Below, piece after piece: positions 15,316 through 24,072 of a stretch of DNA of 64,000 bases. The stretch is from G965197675 sp965197675 (GTDB taxonomy: Bacteria > Chloroflexota > Dehalococcoidia > Plut-88900). A program made the position numbers and the translations under genes. The notes beneath the pieces were generated by a model that saw only the letters and a list, made by a program, of their open reading frames with translations, ran no database searches and was not told where the DNA came from. The DNA is taken from the NCBI GenBank assembly GCA_965197675.1, contig OZ240221.1:558001-622000 (forward strand), written 5' to 3'. Every line of letters begins with the position of its first letter. Within the stretch, counting starts at the first letter, position 1.

Positions 15316-16332
15316 CTATGCGCTCATCTCTAATCGCCTGACGATTTCGTCGCTATACTGGGTGGTGCTAGCACTACCTCCCAGGTCTGCGGTGAGTACT
15401 CGTCCCTCTTCCAACACTTTGGATACCGACGATTCTATCCTTGCGGCTGCCTCTTCCTCGTCTATGTGCTTGAGCATCAACGAGCCCGTAAGAATCAGGG
15501 CCGTTGGGTTTGCGATGTTTTTGCCGGCCGCCTCGGGCCAACTGCCGTGAGTCGCCTCGAACACCGCGGTAGCATCACCTATGTTGGCCCCAGGCACCAG
15601 GCCAAGACCCCCCACCAGCCCAGCGCAGAGGTCGGAGATGATGTCACCATACAGGTTCTCCATGAGCAGCACGTCGAACCGGCTAGGGTTGAGAACCAGG
15701 TGCTGGCAAGTGCTATCCACTATCATCTCTCGATACTCTATGTCGGGGTAACCGAGCGCCGCCTGTCTGCAGCAATCGAGAAACAGGCCATCGGACAGCT
15801 TCATTATGTTGGCCTTGTGGACCGCCGTTACCTTCTTACGCCCTTCCCTAACGGCGTACTCGAAGGCGCACCTGGCTATTCGGCTGGAGGCCGTCCTCGT
15901 GATTACCTTCACGCTTTCGACCACACCCGGTGCTACCTCGTGTTCCTTGCCGGCATACAAGTCTTCCGTGTTCTCTCTCACCACTACGAGATCCACGTCC
16001 TTATACAGGCTGTACACTCCGGGAAGGCTCTTAACGGGGCGTATACATGCGTAGAGGTCCAGGTTCTGCCGGAGAGCGACGTTCAGACTCGGATAACCTT
16101 CTGAGACAGCCGTGGTGATGGGGCCCTTCAGGGCGACTCGGTTGCGTATGACGGAGTCCAGGGTTTCCTTCGGCAGGAGAGCACCGGACTTTTTTTGTGC
16201 CTCCGCCCCTGCATACTGGATATCCCATTCTATGGATACGCCTGTAGCCTCGATGACCTTCTTAGCAGCGTTGGCCACCTCTGGGCCGATGCCGTCACCT
16301 TCTATCAGAGTTATCTTGTGTGTATTTTTCAA
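15316..16332 (-). CDS. Isocitrate/isopropylmalate dehydrogenase family, probably NAD-dependent isocitrate dehydrogenase
   Basis: A decarboxylating beta-hydroxyacid dehydrogenase of 338 residues. Landmarks are ITLIEGDGIGPEV at the start, SLNVALRQNLDLYACIRPV (substrate Arg and Ser), ENTEDLYAGKE, AVHKANIMKLSDGLF with the catalytic Lys, LLMENLYGDIISDL with metal Asp, and FEATHGSWPEAAG. The S-x-N and NLDLYAxxRP motifs favour isocitrate or homoisocitrate over isopropylmalate. GDATAVFEATHG lacks an obvious NADP-selecting residue set. The start is TTG at 16332 with only a weak GGTAGG ribosome site. It sits before hisF in the same direction, so it may share a transcript with a histidine gene pair. Confidence 0.85.
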   Translation of the reverse strand: MKNTHKITLIEGDGIGPEVANAAKKVIEATGVSIEWDIQYAGAEAQKKSGALLPKETLDSVIRNRVALKGPITTAVSEGYPSLNVALRQNLDLYACIRPVKSLPGVYSLYKDVDLVVVRENTEDLYAGKEHEVAPGVVESVKVITRTASSRIARCAFEYAVREGRKKVTAVHKANIMKLSDGLFLDCCRQAALGYPDIEYREMIVDSTCQHLVLNPSRFDVLLMENLYGDIISDLCAGLVGGLGLVPGANIGDATAVFEATHGSWPEAAGKNIANPTALILTGSLMLKHIDEEEAAARIESSVSKVLEEGRVLTADLGGSASTTQYSDEIVRRLEMSA

Positions 16333-16445
16333 CTTATAAACCTACCATCAAACGAAACCCGTACAAGCTTCAATTATATTTATGTGAAGACATTTTCCAT
16401 GAAGCTATCGGAGTGATGGGGTCACAAGAGCTAGGATATGCACCC

Positions 16446-17045
16446 CTAATCTGGCTGGTTGATCACTACATACATGTAATGTTCATCACTGAGATAGGGC
16501 TGCGAGGATAACTTGAACCCGGCCTCTTTCAGCAGTCTCATGCACTCCTGTTCGTCGATCCTTTCGGCAACTGGAGGACCGTTTTCCATCTCCTTCTTGT
16601 ACCATTCCAGGAGAGTCAGCCATCCGTTGGGTTTCAGTATGCTTCTCACCATCTGCAGAAAGGCGGGAGGGTTATAGGTCTCGTGGAACATGAACGCGGA
16701 GAAGGCCCCGTCTACGCTCTGGGCCGATAGGGGTATGTCCAACTCCTCAGAAAGAACCGCCTCCACATTTCTGATCCCCCCTACATCCACTCTGTGGCGA
16801 ATGTCTTGAAGCATCTCAGGCTGCATGTCCACGGCATAGACTCGACCCTTTCCGAGATGTTTAGCCAGCGGGAAGGTGAAGAAGCCGTTGCCGCATCCCA
16901 CGTCCATAACGACGTGCTCAGGCTTTATAGGCATGAGGGATATGATTCTGGTTGGATCCAGGACCCTTCCTCGATCAGGATCGATGAGGACTGCCCTATT
17001 CGATACTGGAAACTTGCCGGGCTTTTGGCGTTTGCCCTTGGCCAT
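16446..17045 (-). CDS. Class I SAM-dependent methyltransferase
   Basis: A 199-residue Rossmann methyltransferase. HVVMDVGCGNGFFTFPLAKH is motif I (AdoMet-binding DxGCGxG), VYAVDMQPEML motif II with the acidic residue, and SVDGAFSAFMFHE and LKPNGWLTLLEW motifs IV and V. This arrangement matches the Methyltransf_11/25 group; the substrate is unknown. The N-terminal KGKRQKPGKFPVSNRAVL is basic. It is seven bases downstream of the cupin gene, inside the hisH-hisA-cupin run. Confidence 0.85.
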   Translation of the reverse strand: MAKGKRQKPGKFPVSNRAVLIDPDRGRVLDPTRIISLMPIKPEHVVMDVGCGNGFFTFPLAKHLGKGRVYAVDMQPEMLQDIRHRVDVGGIRNVEAVLSEELDIPLSAQSVDGAFSAFMFHETYNPPAFLQMVRSILKPNGWLTLLEWYKKEMENGPPVAERIDEQECMRLLKEAGFKLSSQPYLSDEHYMYVVINQPD

Positions 17046-17051
17046 GTTCCC

Positions 17052-17336
17052 TCACTTCGATTCGACCTCGATGAAGGCGAACTCGCCACCCGTGGCATTG
17101 ATAACCTCGTGCTCCACTCCCGCTTTTCTGAAGTAGGGTGCGCCCGTCACCAGGTCCGAGTACCTCTCCCCTTCCGAGTCCTTGATGAGCAGCTTCCCCA
17201 TCATTATGGGCACTACAACATAGTCCATCTCGTGTCTATGATGACCGGTGGTTGCGTCAAGGGCGAAGCGCCACTCGGCGACTCTCACCACATCGTTGTC
17301 GATAAGTATGGTCTGTTTAGCTTTTTCCCTGGCCAT
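17052..17336 (-). CDS. Cupin domain protein
   Basis: A 94-residue single-domain cupin. FALDATTGHHRHEMDYVVVP gives the first cupin motif (G-x5-H-x-H-x3,4-E), and AGVEHEVINATGGEFAFIEVE the second with another His. It likely binds a divalent metal. The substrate is unknown; such small cupins act as dioxygenases, isomerases or sensors. It starts one base after the hisA stop, so the genes are cotranscribed. Confidence 0.85.
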   Translation of the reverse strand: MAREKAKQTILIDNDVVRVAEWRFALDATTGHHRHEMDYVVVPIMMGKLLIKDSEGERYSDLVTGAPYFRKAGVEHEVINATGGEFAFIEVESK

Positions 17337-17337
17337 G

Positions 17338-18078
17338 CTAATCCTCGTAGGCTACTGCCTTGGTAGCTTCCCTCAAGTCGATGTTGTTAGTATACAGGGC
17401 CCGGCCCACTATAGCACCTTCGACACCCACCTTTTGCAACCTTGTGAGATGAGAAATAGAGGATACCCCACCCGAGCAGATCACATTAGAGTCGGTCAGA
17501 GAGTTGAGGTGAGAGATGGCATCGTAGTTGGGCTCGGTGAGGGTGCCATCTCTGGATATGTCGGTATAGATGAACCGCTGTGCCCCCAGATCGTCCAACT
17601 GACTCGCCAACTCCGTTGCTTTAATGTCGGATTTCTTCGTCCAGCCGGAAGTAGCGACATAGCCGTCCCTGGCATCAATTCCGATGATAATTGCGTCCCC
17701 GTATCGCCGGATGGCCTCACTAACGAAGGACAAGTCATCAACTGCCAAGGTGCCCAGGATAACCCTTGTAATTCCAAGGCCAAGGTAATTCTCGATGGTA
17801 CTCATGTTCCTCACTCCCCCACCCACCTGAATGGGTACTTGCACCGCCTTTGCTATCTGGCACATCACTGACAGGTTTCCGGGCATACCGGTGAACGCAC
17901 CATCCAAGTCCACCAGATGCAGCCTGGGTGCGCCCTGCTCTTGCCACCTTAAAGCCATCTTCACAGGGTCCTCTGAGAAGACCGTTTCCCTGCTGAAGTC
18001 GCCCTGATACAGTCGGACGCATCTACCGTCCCTTAGGTCTATGGCAGGGATTACCTCCACTTCTCCTCCATCACCCAA
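17338..18078 (-). CDS. hisA: ProFAR isomerase (1-(5-phosphoribosyl)-5-[(5-phosphoribosylamino)methylideneamino]imidazole-4-carboxamide isomerase)
   Basis: An Amadori isomerase, the fourth step of histidine synthesis, (beta/alpha)8 barrel. VIPAIDLRDGRCVRLYQGDF carries catalytic Asp and is typical, IQVGGGVRNM is the first phosphate loop, FIYTDISRDGTL carries the second catalytic Asp, and VICSGGVSSISHL is the second phosphate loop. From ATG 18078 it has 246 residues and overlaps hisH by 28 bases. GTG at 18060, behind GGAGGAG, is an equally plausible start with a 10-base overlap. Confidence 0.95.
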   Translation of the reverse strand: MGDGGEVEVIPAIDLRDGRCVRLYQGDFSRETVFSEDPVKMALRWQEQGAPRLHLVDLDGAFTGMPGNLSVMCQIAKAVQVPIQVGGGVRNMSTIENYLGLGITRVILGTLAVDDLSFVSEAIRRYGDAIIIGIDARDGYVATSGWTKKSDIKATELASQLDDLGAQRFIYTDISRDGTLTEPNYDAISHLNSLTDSNVICSGGVSSISHLTRLQKVGVEGAIVGRALYTNNIDLREATKAVAYED

Positions 18079-18704
18079 TGCTTGACGAAGTTATCGTAGA
18101 GATGCAGGCCTAGCTCTCCGCTCTTCTCTGGGTGGAACAGAGTAGCGACCACGTTGCCTTTAGCTATAGCGCTGCAGAAAGTTATGTTATATTCTGTTTC
18201 TCCGATGATGAGGGTTGAGTCGTCTGGAACCGGATAGTAGCTGTGCACGAAGTAGAAATAGGAGTCGCCGGGTACAGAGTCGAATAAAGGGCTATGGCTC
18301 TTTTGTAGGACCTGGTTCCACCCTATGTGAGGAACCTTGACATCTGATGGCAGCCGCTTTACTCGTCCGGAGACCAGCCCTAGACACTCTTGGTCTCCCT
18401 CCTCCGAGAACTCGAACAACACCTGAAGGCCCATACATACCCCTAGAAATGGTCTCTCATTTTCTACAAATTTCACCAAAGGTTCGATTAGACCTCTAGA
18501 CTTCAATCCGTTCACGGTGGAAGCGGCGGCACCCTGGCCGGGCAATACGATAGCATCGGCTGTATCAAAGCATTCAGCCGAACCCGATACTACAGTCTCG
18601 TATCCCAGCTTCTCGAAGGCCTTAGCTACACTCCTGAGATTACTGGCTCCGTAGTCCAACACCACGATTCGAATATCCGCATTTTTGTTAATTCTAGCCT
18701 CCAT
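18051..18704 (-). CDS. hisH: Imidazole glycerol phosphate synthase glutamine amidotransferase subunit
   Basis: A class I glutamine amidotransferase that feeds ammonia to HisF. IVVLDYGASNLRSVAKAFEK is the family start. The nucleophile is the Cys in PFLGVCMGLQ, and VVATLFHPEKSGELGL supplies His and Glu of the triad. The product has 217 residues, with about ten extra at the N-terminus. The start is ATG 18704; no other start lies in frame before the core. It leads the hisH-hisA-cupin-methyltransferase run. Its partner hisF is 2.7 kb downstream, past the IDH-type gene. Confidence 0.93.
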   Translation of the reverse strand: MEARINKNADIRIVVLDYGASNLRSVAKAFEKLGYETVVSGSAECFDTADAIVLPGQGAAASTVNGLKSRGLIEPLVKFVENERPFLGVCMGLQVLFEFSEEGDQECLGLVSGRVKRLPSDVKVPHIGWNQVLQKSHSPLFDSVPGDSYFYFVHSYYPVPDDSTLIIGETEYNITFCSAIAKGNVVATLFHPEKSGELGLHLYDNFVKHWVMEEKWR

Positions 18705-18897
18705 TGACTTGTGCGTGACTGCTCCGGATCACATTCCAGTGCAATATCTCTGAAGATCGACTATCTGATAGCCCTAGTTCATCAGAAGCAAGGATCGGCT
18801 TGGTAGTAACGTTCTCATCCGAGCTATATGCGCTAGAGATTAAGATTGCCACCGCACCCAGAAGGAAGACGAGAAGAGCCTGTCCAACATACCAGCG

Positions 18898-19443
18898 TCA
18901 GAGCTGATCTGCGACTGGCTTTTCCTCGTAGCGGGCGAGTACGTAAAGCAGAGAACTCAGCCTGTTTAAGTATCTCAACGTCTCATCGTTGCCGATCAAC
19001 CCCTCGTTCTTAAGAGCCACCGCCCTGCGTTCCACTCTCCTGACTATACTTCGTGCCAGATCTATAGCCGCAGCACCCGGAGACCCTCCTGGCATTATGA
19101 AGTTCTGAGGCAACTCTACCTTACTGGATATCTCATCAGTGGTTTTTTCCAAATCCTCCACCATCTCAGAGGTAATGGGGTTGAAGTGTTTACGAAACTT
19201 GTCATATTGAAGGATGTCAGTGGCCAGCTCTCCACCTACTATGAAGGCGTCTTTCTGAAGGCTCAGGAGGATCTGTTTAACATCTTCCCGAGTAGAAAGG
19301 GAGCGGGCCAGACCCATAGCCGATACCCCTTCGTCCAGGTCGCCATAGGCCTCACAGCGAGGGTCGGTCTTGGATACTCGTCCTCCGTATAGAAGCCCCG
19401 TCTCTCCCTGATCTCCCCTCCGGGTGTACATCTTGGTAGACAT
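18898..19443 (-). CDS. Cob(I)yrinic acid a,c-diamide adenosyltransferase, PduO type
   Basis: Transfers adenosyl from ATP to cob(I)alamin, making coenzyme B12. MYTRRGDQGETGLLYGGRVS is the PduO-family ATP loop, EAYGDLDEGVSAMGLARS the second conserved block, and RSIVRRVERRAVAL carries the essential Arg residues. FIMPGGSPGAAAIDLAR is also typical. I place the start at ATG 19443 (about 181 residues) because the homology begins there and a perfect -10 box lies nine bases upstream. An upstream frame to 19482 would run into the promoter. Confidence 0.92.
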   Translation of the reverse strand: MSTKMYTRRGDQGETGLLYGGRVSKTDPRCEAYGDLDEGVSAMGLARSLSTREDVKQILLSLQKDAFIVGGELATDILQYDKFRKHFNPITSEMVEDLEKTTDEISSKVELPQNFIMPGGSPGAAAIDLARSIVRRVERRAVALKNEGLIGNDETLRYLNRLSSLLYVLARYEEKPVADQL

Positions 19444-19452
19444 AGCAAGTCC

Positions 19453-19482
19453 ATTATACCGATGCGCACCAGCTAGGCACAA
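19453..19482 (-). promoter_or_regulatory. Promoter of the adenosyltransferase gene, apparently leaderless
   Basis: On the minus strand, TTGTGC (19477-19482), an 18-base spacer and TATAAT (19453-19458), nine bases before ATG 19443. This is the same geometry as at rplU. Confidence 0.65.
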
Positions 19483-19498
19483 AGCAGATCGGATGACT

Positions 19499-20473
19499 CT
19501 AAGCCCGGCCTCCTGCCTGAGCCAGACTCTCCTTCAGCTCGGCCATGGAGATGTTACCCCCGCTCTGAATCAGCACCGTCTTCTTCCCCTTGATACGCTC
19601 CCTTATCTTCAGGGCACCTGCGAGGGCTGCAGCCCCGGCGCCTTCCGCGAGGTTATGTGTCTTGTCTAGCATCAGGACCGCTGCTCTTCTTATCTCATCC
19701 TCGCTGACCAAGAGATAGTCGTCCAGCATCTCCCTGAGAACCCTCTGGGTTATCTCGAAGGATATACGAACTGCCAAGCCTTCCGCGAAAGTCTTCATGG
19801 GTGACTCTACCAGCTTCTCCTCTTTCCAAGACAGGTAAGGGGAAGCAGCGTTCTCCGCGCTGACACCAATGATGGTCAAGTCAGGCTTGATTCCCTTGCC
19901 AGCGATGCATGAGCTAGAAGATAATCCTCCGCCTCCTACGGGAATGATCACCACGTCGGTACCGGGGAGGTCTTCGAGGATCTCCAGCATGCAGGTGCCA
20001 AGTCCTGCCGTGTAGTCTCGATCTTGGCCATCGTCGAAGTAGTAATACCCCCGTTCTGCAGCTAGGGTTTCGGCATACTCTCTTGCGTAGTCGACATCGC
20101 TCCCGTGAGGGATGATCTCCGCCCCGAAGTTCCTTATGGCCTCGGCCTTGCCTGGGTTGTGTTCCTCAGGCATAGTAACTATGGTCTTAACGCCAAAGAG
20201 CCTTCCCGCATAGGCAGCCGACTGTCCGAAGTTGCCGGTCGAGGTCACTATTATCCCTTTTTCGCGCTGCTCATCGCTGAGTTTTGCCACGGTATTGAGT
20301 CCCCCGCGAACCTTGAAGGAACCGATGGGCGTGTGGTTCTCGTGCTTAACATACACCTCGGCTCCCAGCATCTTGCTGAGGGAGGGGTAGTGATGGAGAG
20401 GAGTCGGAAGCAGGTAACTCTTGAGAAGCTTTCGAGCCTCGAAGATATCTTGCAGAGTGGGATTATCGTTCAT
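19499..20473 (-). CDS. Threonine/serine dehydratase-like PLP enzyme
   Basis: A fold-type II PLP enzyme of 324 residues. HTPIGSFKVRGGLN carries the Schiff-base lysine (Lys54), STGNFGQSAAYAGRLFG is the substrate Asn loop, IIPVGGGGLSSS the phosphate-binding glycine loop, and LIQSGGNISM the C-terminal Ser that binds the ring nitrogen. The length fits catabolic threonine ammonia-lyase or serine racemase without a regulatory ACT domain. It starts ten bases after the stop of the M24 gene at 20484, so it is probably cotranscribed. Deamination of threonine, serine or a related hydroxy-amino acid is the likely activity. Confidence 0.87.
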   Translation of the reverse strand: MNDNPTLQDIFEARKLLKSYLLPTPLHHYPSLSKMLGAEVYVKHENHTPIGSFKVRGGLNTVAKLSDEQREKGIIVTSTGNFGQSAAYAGRLFGVKTIVTMPEEHNPGKAEAIRNFGAEIIPHGSDVDYAREYAETLAAERGYYYFDDGQDRDYTAGLGTCMLEILEDLPGTDVVIIPVGGGGLSSSSCIAGKGIKPDLTIIGVSAENAASPYLSWKEEKLVESPMKTFAEGLAVRISFEITQRVLREMLDDYLLVSEDEIRRAAVLMLDKTHNLAEGAGAAALAGALKIRERIKGKKTVLIQSGGNISMAELKESLAQAGGRA

Positions 20474-20483
20474 GGCATTACCC

Positions 20484-21761
20484 TCAGTCCAGGAACCTCC
20501 AATCGTAGGGAGCCTGGGATATCACCTCGGGACCGTTCTTGGTGATGATCAACTGCTCCTCCAGCTTGACCTGCTCCCGACCTCCCTCTCGCCCAAAGCT
20601 GGCCTCCATGCACATCACCATACCCTCCTTCAACTCCCCTGGATAGTTCCCGAAGGCACTGGCCGATGCCGAGGGGCCATATCCGCTGGCATCCGTGTCC
20701 GGGAAGTATATAGCGGGCCACTCATCGGACATGCCTGCCCCATGAGTTATGACCACGTATCGATTGGCCTTATACTCATCGGGGATGGGCGGGATATTCT
20801 CAGCTATCTCCTGAAAGGTAACGCCCGCCTTGAAAAGCGGCAAACAGACCTGGATAAACTCATATGCCCTCTTATAAGCGTCCATCTGCTCTTCGTTGGG
20901 AGGACCATCGCCGCATAGATAAGTACGGGAGATATCGGCGAAATAGCCCATCGGTCCGGCCATGTCCGTGTCCATGGCCACTAAATCTCCTGGTCTAACA
21001 ATCCTATCCGACGCCTCTCTTAGCAACCATGGATTGGTATTGCCTCCGGCCGCAAGAAATCGACAGTCCTGGTACTCGCCCCCGTAGCTCAGGTTAGTAC
21101 TGGCAAGGACCGCGAACAACTCGTTCTCCGTAACGCCGGGAACTATGGCCTGTTGCACGTTCCACAACGCGACGTCAGCGATGGCGACAGCCTGACGGAT
21201 CAAAGCGAGCTCATCCTCTGTCTTGATGACCCTTGCCATAGCCATCGTCTTCGCCGCATCGACCACCTTGATGCCCTCATCAACCAGGGACAAAAACCCC
21301 CAGGCATCCAACCTATCCACACCAATTCGTTCGCCGGCGATGCCCAACTCCTCCAGTGTCTCCTTGCTAGCCCTGGCCCATCGTCGATTGGCCGCTTCTT
21401 GATTATCTCCCGCGGTCCAGTAGTCGGTGCTGCTAAAGGACTTGTTGATGAACTCGCCGCTAACTATGGGAGGATCAGCATCACCGCCTCCAAAGAATAC
21501 GGGTTTTCCCTCGCGGGGAACGATGACGTTGCGAAGCCTCATGTGCATACCAGTTATCTGTAGATATCTGGTGCCAGTGGCATAGCGAACATTGACGGGA
21601 TCTGCCAAGAGCAAGCCCCCCAGGTCTTCATTGGCTATCTCTCTTTGCAGCTTCTCCAATCTCTCCCTTCTAAGGCGTGAGATGTCCACCCGCTCGTCAA
21701 AGTCCACCACGTGCTGCCCTACCAGGTCTCTCGTACCAATGGTCTTCACCTGATCACCCAT
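20484..21761 (-). CDS. M24 family metalloprotein, DddP-like (paralogue 1)
   Basis: A 425-residue pita-bread-fold protein. The metal ligands appear complete: Asp264 and Asp266 in AMDTDMAGP, Asp276 in FADISRTY, His340 in VITHGAGMSDEWP, Glu386 in CMEASFG and Glu401 in VKLEEQL. The N-terminal half has GGLLLADPVNVRYATGTRY. The whole pattern, including RYAT, NTNPW, DISRT, DEWP and KLExQ, recalls the DMSP lyase DddP clade more than ordinary Xaa-Pro dipeptidase, as far as I can judge from memory. It is paralogous to the gene at 22669, and the two align without gaps for about 350 residues; this one has nine extra residues (GYGPSASAS region) before the last ligands. ATG 21761 follows GGGGGAGG. Confidence 0.85.
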   Translation of the reverse strand: MGDQVKTIGTRDLVGQHVVDFDERVDISRLRRERLEKLQREIANEDLGGLLLADPVNVRYATGTRYLQITGMHMRLRNVIVPREGKPVFFGGGDADPPIVSGEFINKSFSSTDYWTAGDNQEAANRRWARASKETLEELGIAGERIGVDRLDAWGFLSLVDEGIKVVDAAKTMAMARVIKTEDELALIRQAVAIADVALWNVQQAIVPGVTENELFAVLASTNLSYGGEYQDCRFLAAGGNTNPWLLREASDRIVRPGDLVAMDTDMAGPMGYFADISRTYLCGDGPPNEEQMDAYKRAYEFIQVCLPLFKAGVTFQEIAENIPPIPDEYKANRYVVITHGAGMSDEWPAIYFPDTDASGYGPSASASAFGNYPGELKEGMVMCMEASFGREGGREQVKLEEQLIITKNGPEVISQAPYDWRFLD

Positions 21762-21820
21762 GCTTAACCTCCCCCTTAATACCTGAATAGATTCATCGAT
21801 CTAGCTGATCTTAGCAAGAA

Positions 21821-22660
21821 TCAAGCCCCAGGGAACCACTGACCGAACTGGTCTGCCAGGCTTTTGTCGCCTTCGACTTTCAGGCGTCCAGATGACAGGG
21901 CGGGCTCCACTGAGACACGACCACTCATCAGAAAGGCAAAAATCTCCGAGGTGCATGAATAAGTCGTGCTGGCCTCATCATTAGTCGATGGCCCTATGGA
22001 AACCTCATCACCATCTGTCAGAATATCGATGCCGCTGGAGACTGCACCTGCCAGGGGAAATCTGAGCCGGACCGGCTCACCCAATCGAGGGCCTGGGTTG
22101 AAGAACCATCCTGAATACTCCTGTATCATCTCTAAGAAGCAGACCTGCCCGTTGGTGGAAAGGCCATCTGACGATTCAGTCCTGGGGCTTATATCCCAGC
22201 GATGAAGCGCCAACTCGAACACTCGAAGATTGACGAAGGTCCTCACAGAGATCGGACGTAACGAGTCGTAACACGGCTTGTCCCAGTCTTCTGGACTAAG
22301 AGTCTCTATTATGTGATTAAGTCGACTGCTCTCATAAGCAAAGGTTGAAAGCAGCTTGTCTCCCAATCTCTTTCTATGCACAATGGCCGAACGTGCGATG
22401 GCGTCTGAGCCCGTGACAGAGTTGATAAGTCCTTCATCCGCCTCACCCTCGGGTGGCAATGAGTCTCCCTGTAGACCTCGCGAGATGGCGTCTGTGTAGG
22501 ACACGGCACCGTCCATCAGGTGAGATACCACGTCGGCGACCTCCCAGCGCTCGCATGCAGTGGGATGACTCCAAGCCTCTGGCGGCAGCTCCTTCAGATA
22601 ATCGGTAAGAAGCTGCGTCTCCTCCAAGACCATTTTGACTAAGTCATCAGGGGAATCCAT
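21821..22660 (-). CDS. Maleylpyruvate isomerase / mycothiol-dependent DinB-like family protein
   Basis: A 279-residue protein of the TIGR03083 type. The N-terminal four-helix part (LLTDYLKELPPEAWSHPTAC, then WEVADVVSHLMDG) has the conserved His of the MDMPI_N/DinB fold, and RVFELALHRWDI gives another His placed to bind a metal. The C-terminal 110 residues look like a sterol-carrier-type (SCP2-like) domain (GRLKVEGDKSLADQFGQWFP). Relatives are thiol-dependent isomerases or transferases; the thiol and substrate here are unknown. It lies between the two DddP-like M24 genes in the same direction, eight bases after paralogue 2. Confidence 0.75.
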   Translation of the reverse strand: MDSPDDLVKMVLEETQLLTDYLKELPPEAWSHPTACERWEVADVVSHLMDGAVSYTDAISRGLQGDSLPPEGEADEGLINSVTGSDAIARSAIVHRKRLGDKLLSTFAYESSRLNHIIETLSPEDWDKPCYDSLRPISVRTFVNLRVFELALHRWDISPRTESSDGLSTNGQVCFLEMIQEYSGWFFNPGPRLGEPVRLRFPLAGAVSSGIDILTDGDEVSIGPSTNDEASTTYSCTSEIFAFLMSGRVSVEPALSSGRLKVEGDKSLADQFGQWFPGA

Positions 22661-22668
22661 GTACCGTC

Positions 22669-23919
22669 CTATATCAGGAATCGCCAGTCGTAGGGGGCCT
22701 GGGATATTATCTCCGGGCCATCCTTGGAAATAATGATCTGCTCTTCCAGCTTAACCTGCTCCCTGCCTCCCTCCTTACCAAAGCTGGCCTCCACACACAT
22801 AACCATGTTCTCTTGTATGTAGCCCGGGTAGTTGCCGAAGGTGGTCCAGCTATCGTCCGGGAAGTATACGGCGGGCCACTCGTCGGACATGCCAGCCCCG
22901 TGAGTTATTACCACATAACGGTTAGCCTTGTAATCATCCGGGATCTCAGGGGCGTTTTCCGCTATCTCCTGAAACTCGGCTCCAACTTTGACCAGCGGAA
23001 TACACTCGTACAGAAACTCGTAGGCCCTCTTGTAGGCATCCAGCTGCTCTGCGTTGGGTCTCCCATCGCCGCAGAGATAGGTGCGAGAGATGTCGGCAAA
23101 GTAACCGAGGGGTCCAGCCATGTCTGTATCCATGGCCACTAGGTCTCCAGGCCTCACGATCCTATCCGAAGCATCTCTATGTAGCCATGGATTTGTATTG
23201 CCGCCAGCGGACATAAACTTTCCATCTATTCTCTCCCCGCCATATCTGAGGTCAACCTCCATCATCTTGGCGAAGAGCTCATTTTCCGTGACTCCAGGCT
23301 CAATATCCTGCTGTACCTCCCATAGGGATACATCTGCTATAGCACAGGCCTGACGTATAAGGGTCAGCTCATCGGGAGTCTTGATAGCTCGGGCCATACA
23401 GAGAGTCGCCAGGGCATCATCAACTCGTAAACCCTCTGACTCCAAGGCATGCATGCTTATAGCGTCCAGGTTATCGATGCCAATCCGCTCCTCAGCTAAT
23501 CCCATCTCAGCCAAAGTATCCTTCATCAGTCCGGCCCATTTCTGGGTAGCGTCTTTTGCATAGTCGCCAGCGAGCCAAAGCTCGAAGACGTGCATTGGCC
23601 GGCCTATAACCTGGTCTCCCAAGACGGGCTGCTCCACTCTGCTGGCCTGGTAAAGTATGGGTTTTCCCTCGCGAGGCACTAAAGCATGTCTTCCCTTGAA
23701 CCGAAGGTGGAAAGTCTCCACAAGGCGAGTACCGGTGGCATAGCGAACGTTGACAGGATCCATGAGAATCAAGGCTCCCAGATCCGATTTGGCCATCTCC
23801 GCCTGAAGTCGGTCTATCCGGTCTTGGCGGAGCCTCTTCACGTCTACCCGCTCATCGAAATCGACTACATGAGTGCCGATAAGGTCTCTCTCATGCATTT
23901 TTTTAGCAGTTGAAGACAT
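22669..23919 (-). CDS. M24 family metalloprotein, DddP-like (paralogue 2)
   Basis: A 416-residue paralogue of the gene at 20484. Ligands are Asp264, Asp266, Asp276, His340, Glu377 and Glu392, in the same motifs (MDTDMAGPLGYFADISRT, ITHGAGMSDEWP, VEASFGKEGG, KLEEQ). The N-terminal half differs most between the copies, around residues 66-120 (ETFHLRFKGR, VFELWLAGDY), where the substrate pocket and dimer contacts may lie, so their substrates may differ. ATG 23919 follows GGAGAGAGG. It is first in a run of four genes ending with the threonine-dehydratase-like enzyme. An aminopeptidase P or creatinase role is the alternative. Confidence 0.85.
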   Translation of the reverse strand: MSSTAKKMHERDLIGTHVVDFDERVDVKRLRQDRIDRLQAEMAKSDLGALILMDPVNVRYATGTRLVETFHLRFKGRHALVPREGKPILYQASRVEQPVLGDQVIGRPMHVFELWLAGDYAKDATQKWAGLMKDTLAEMGLAEERIGIDNLDAISMHALESEGLRVDDALATLCMARAIKTPDELTLIRQACAIADVSLWEVQQDIEPGVTENELFAKMMEVDLRYGGERIDGKFMSAGGNTNPWLHRDASDRIVRPGDLVAMDTDMAGPLGYFADISRTYLCGDGRPNAEQLDAYKRAYEFLYECIPLVKVGAEFQEIAENAPEIPDDYKANRYVVITHGAGMSDEWPAVYFPDDSWTTFGNYPGYIQENMVMCVEASFGKEGGREQVKLEEQIIISKDGPEIISQAPYDWRFLI

Positions 23920-24072
23920 TCCTCTCTCCTATCCTCAAGTTCATAGGGTGAAACAGCCAGATTACCCCATGATGCAACAGGTTGGAACTCAAAAAGAGAC
24001 GCATGTCCGTAGACTCGCCCCCGGACGAAAATAATCCCCCCTAAGAGCCAAAAATCCTGGAAATTCTTCGCC

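Noticed and set aside
16333..16445. Rex-like site upstream of the IDH-type gene (TTGTGACCCCATCACTC)
   Set aside because: Half-sites are seven bases apart instead of eight and the right half is CACTC, not CACAA.
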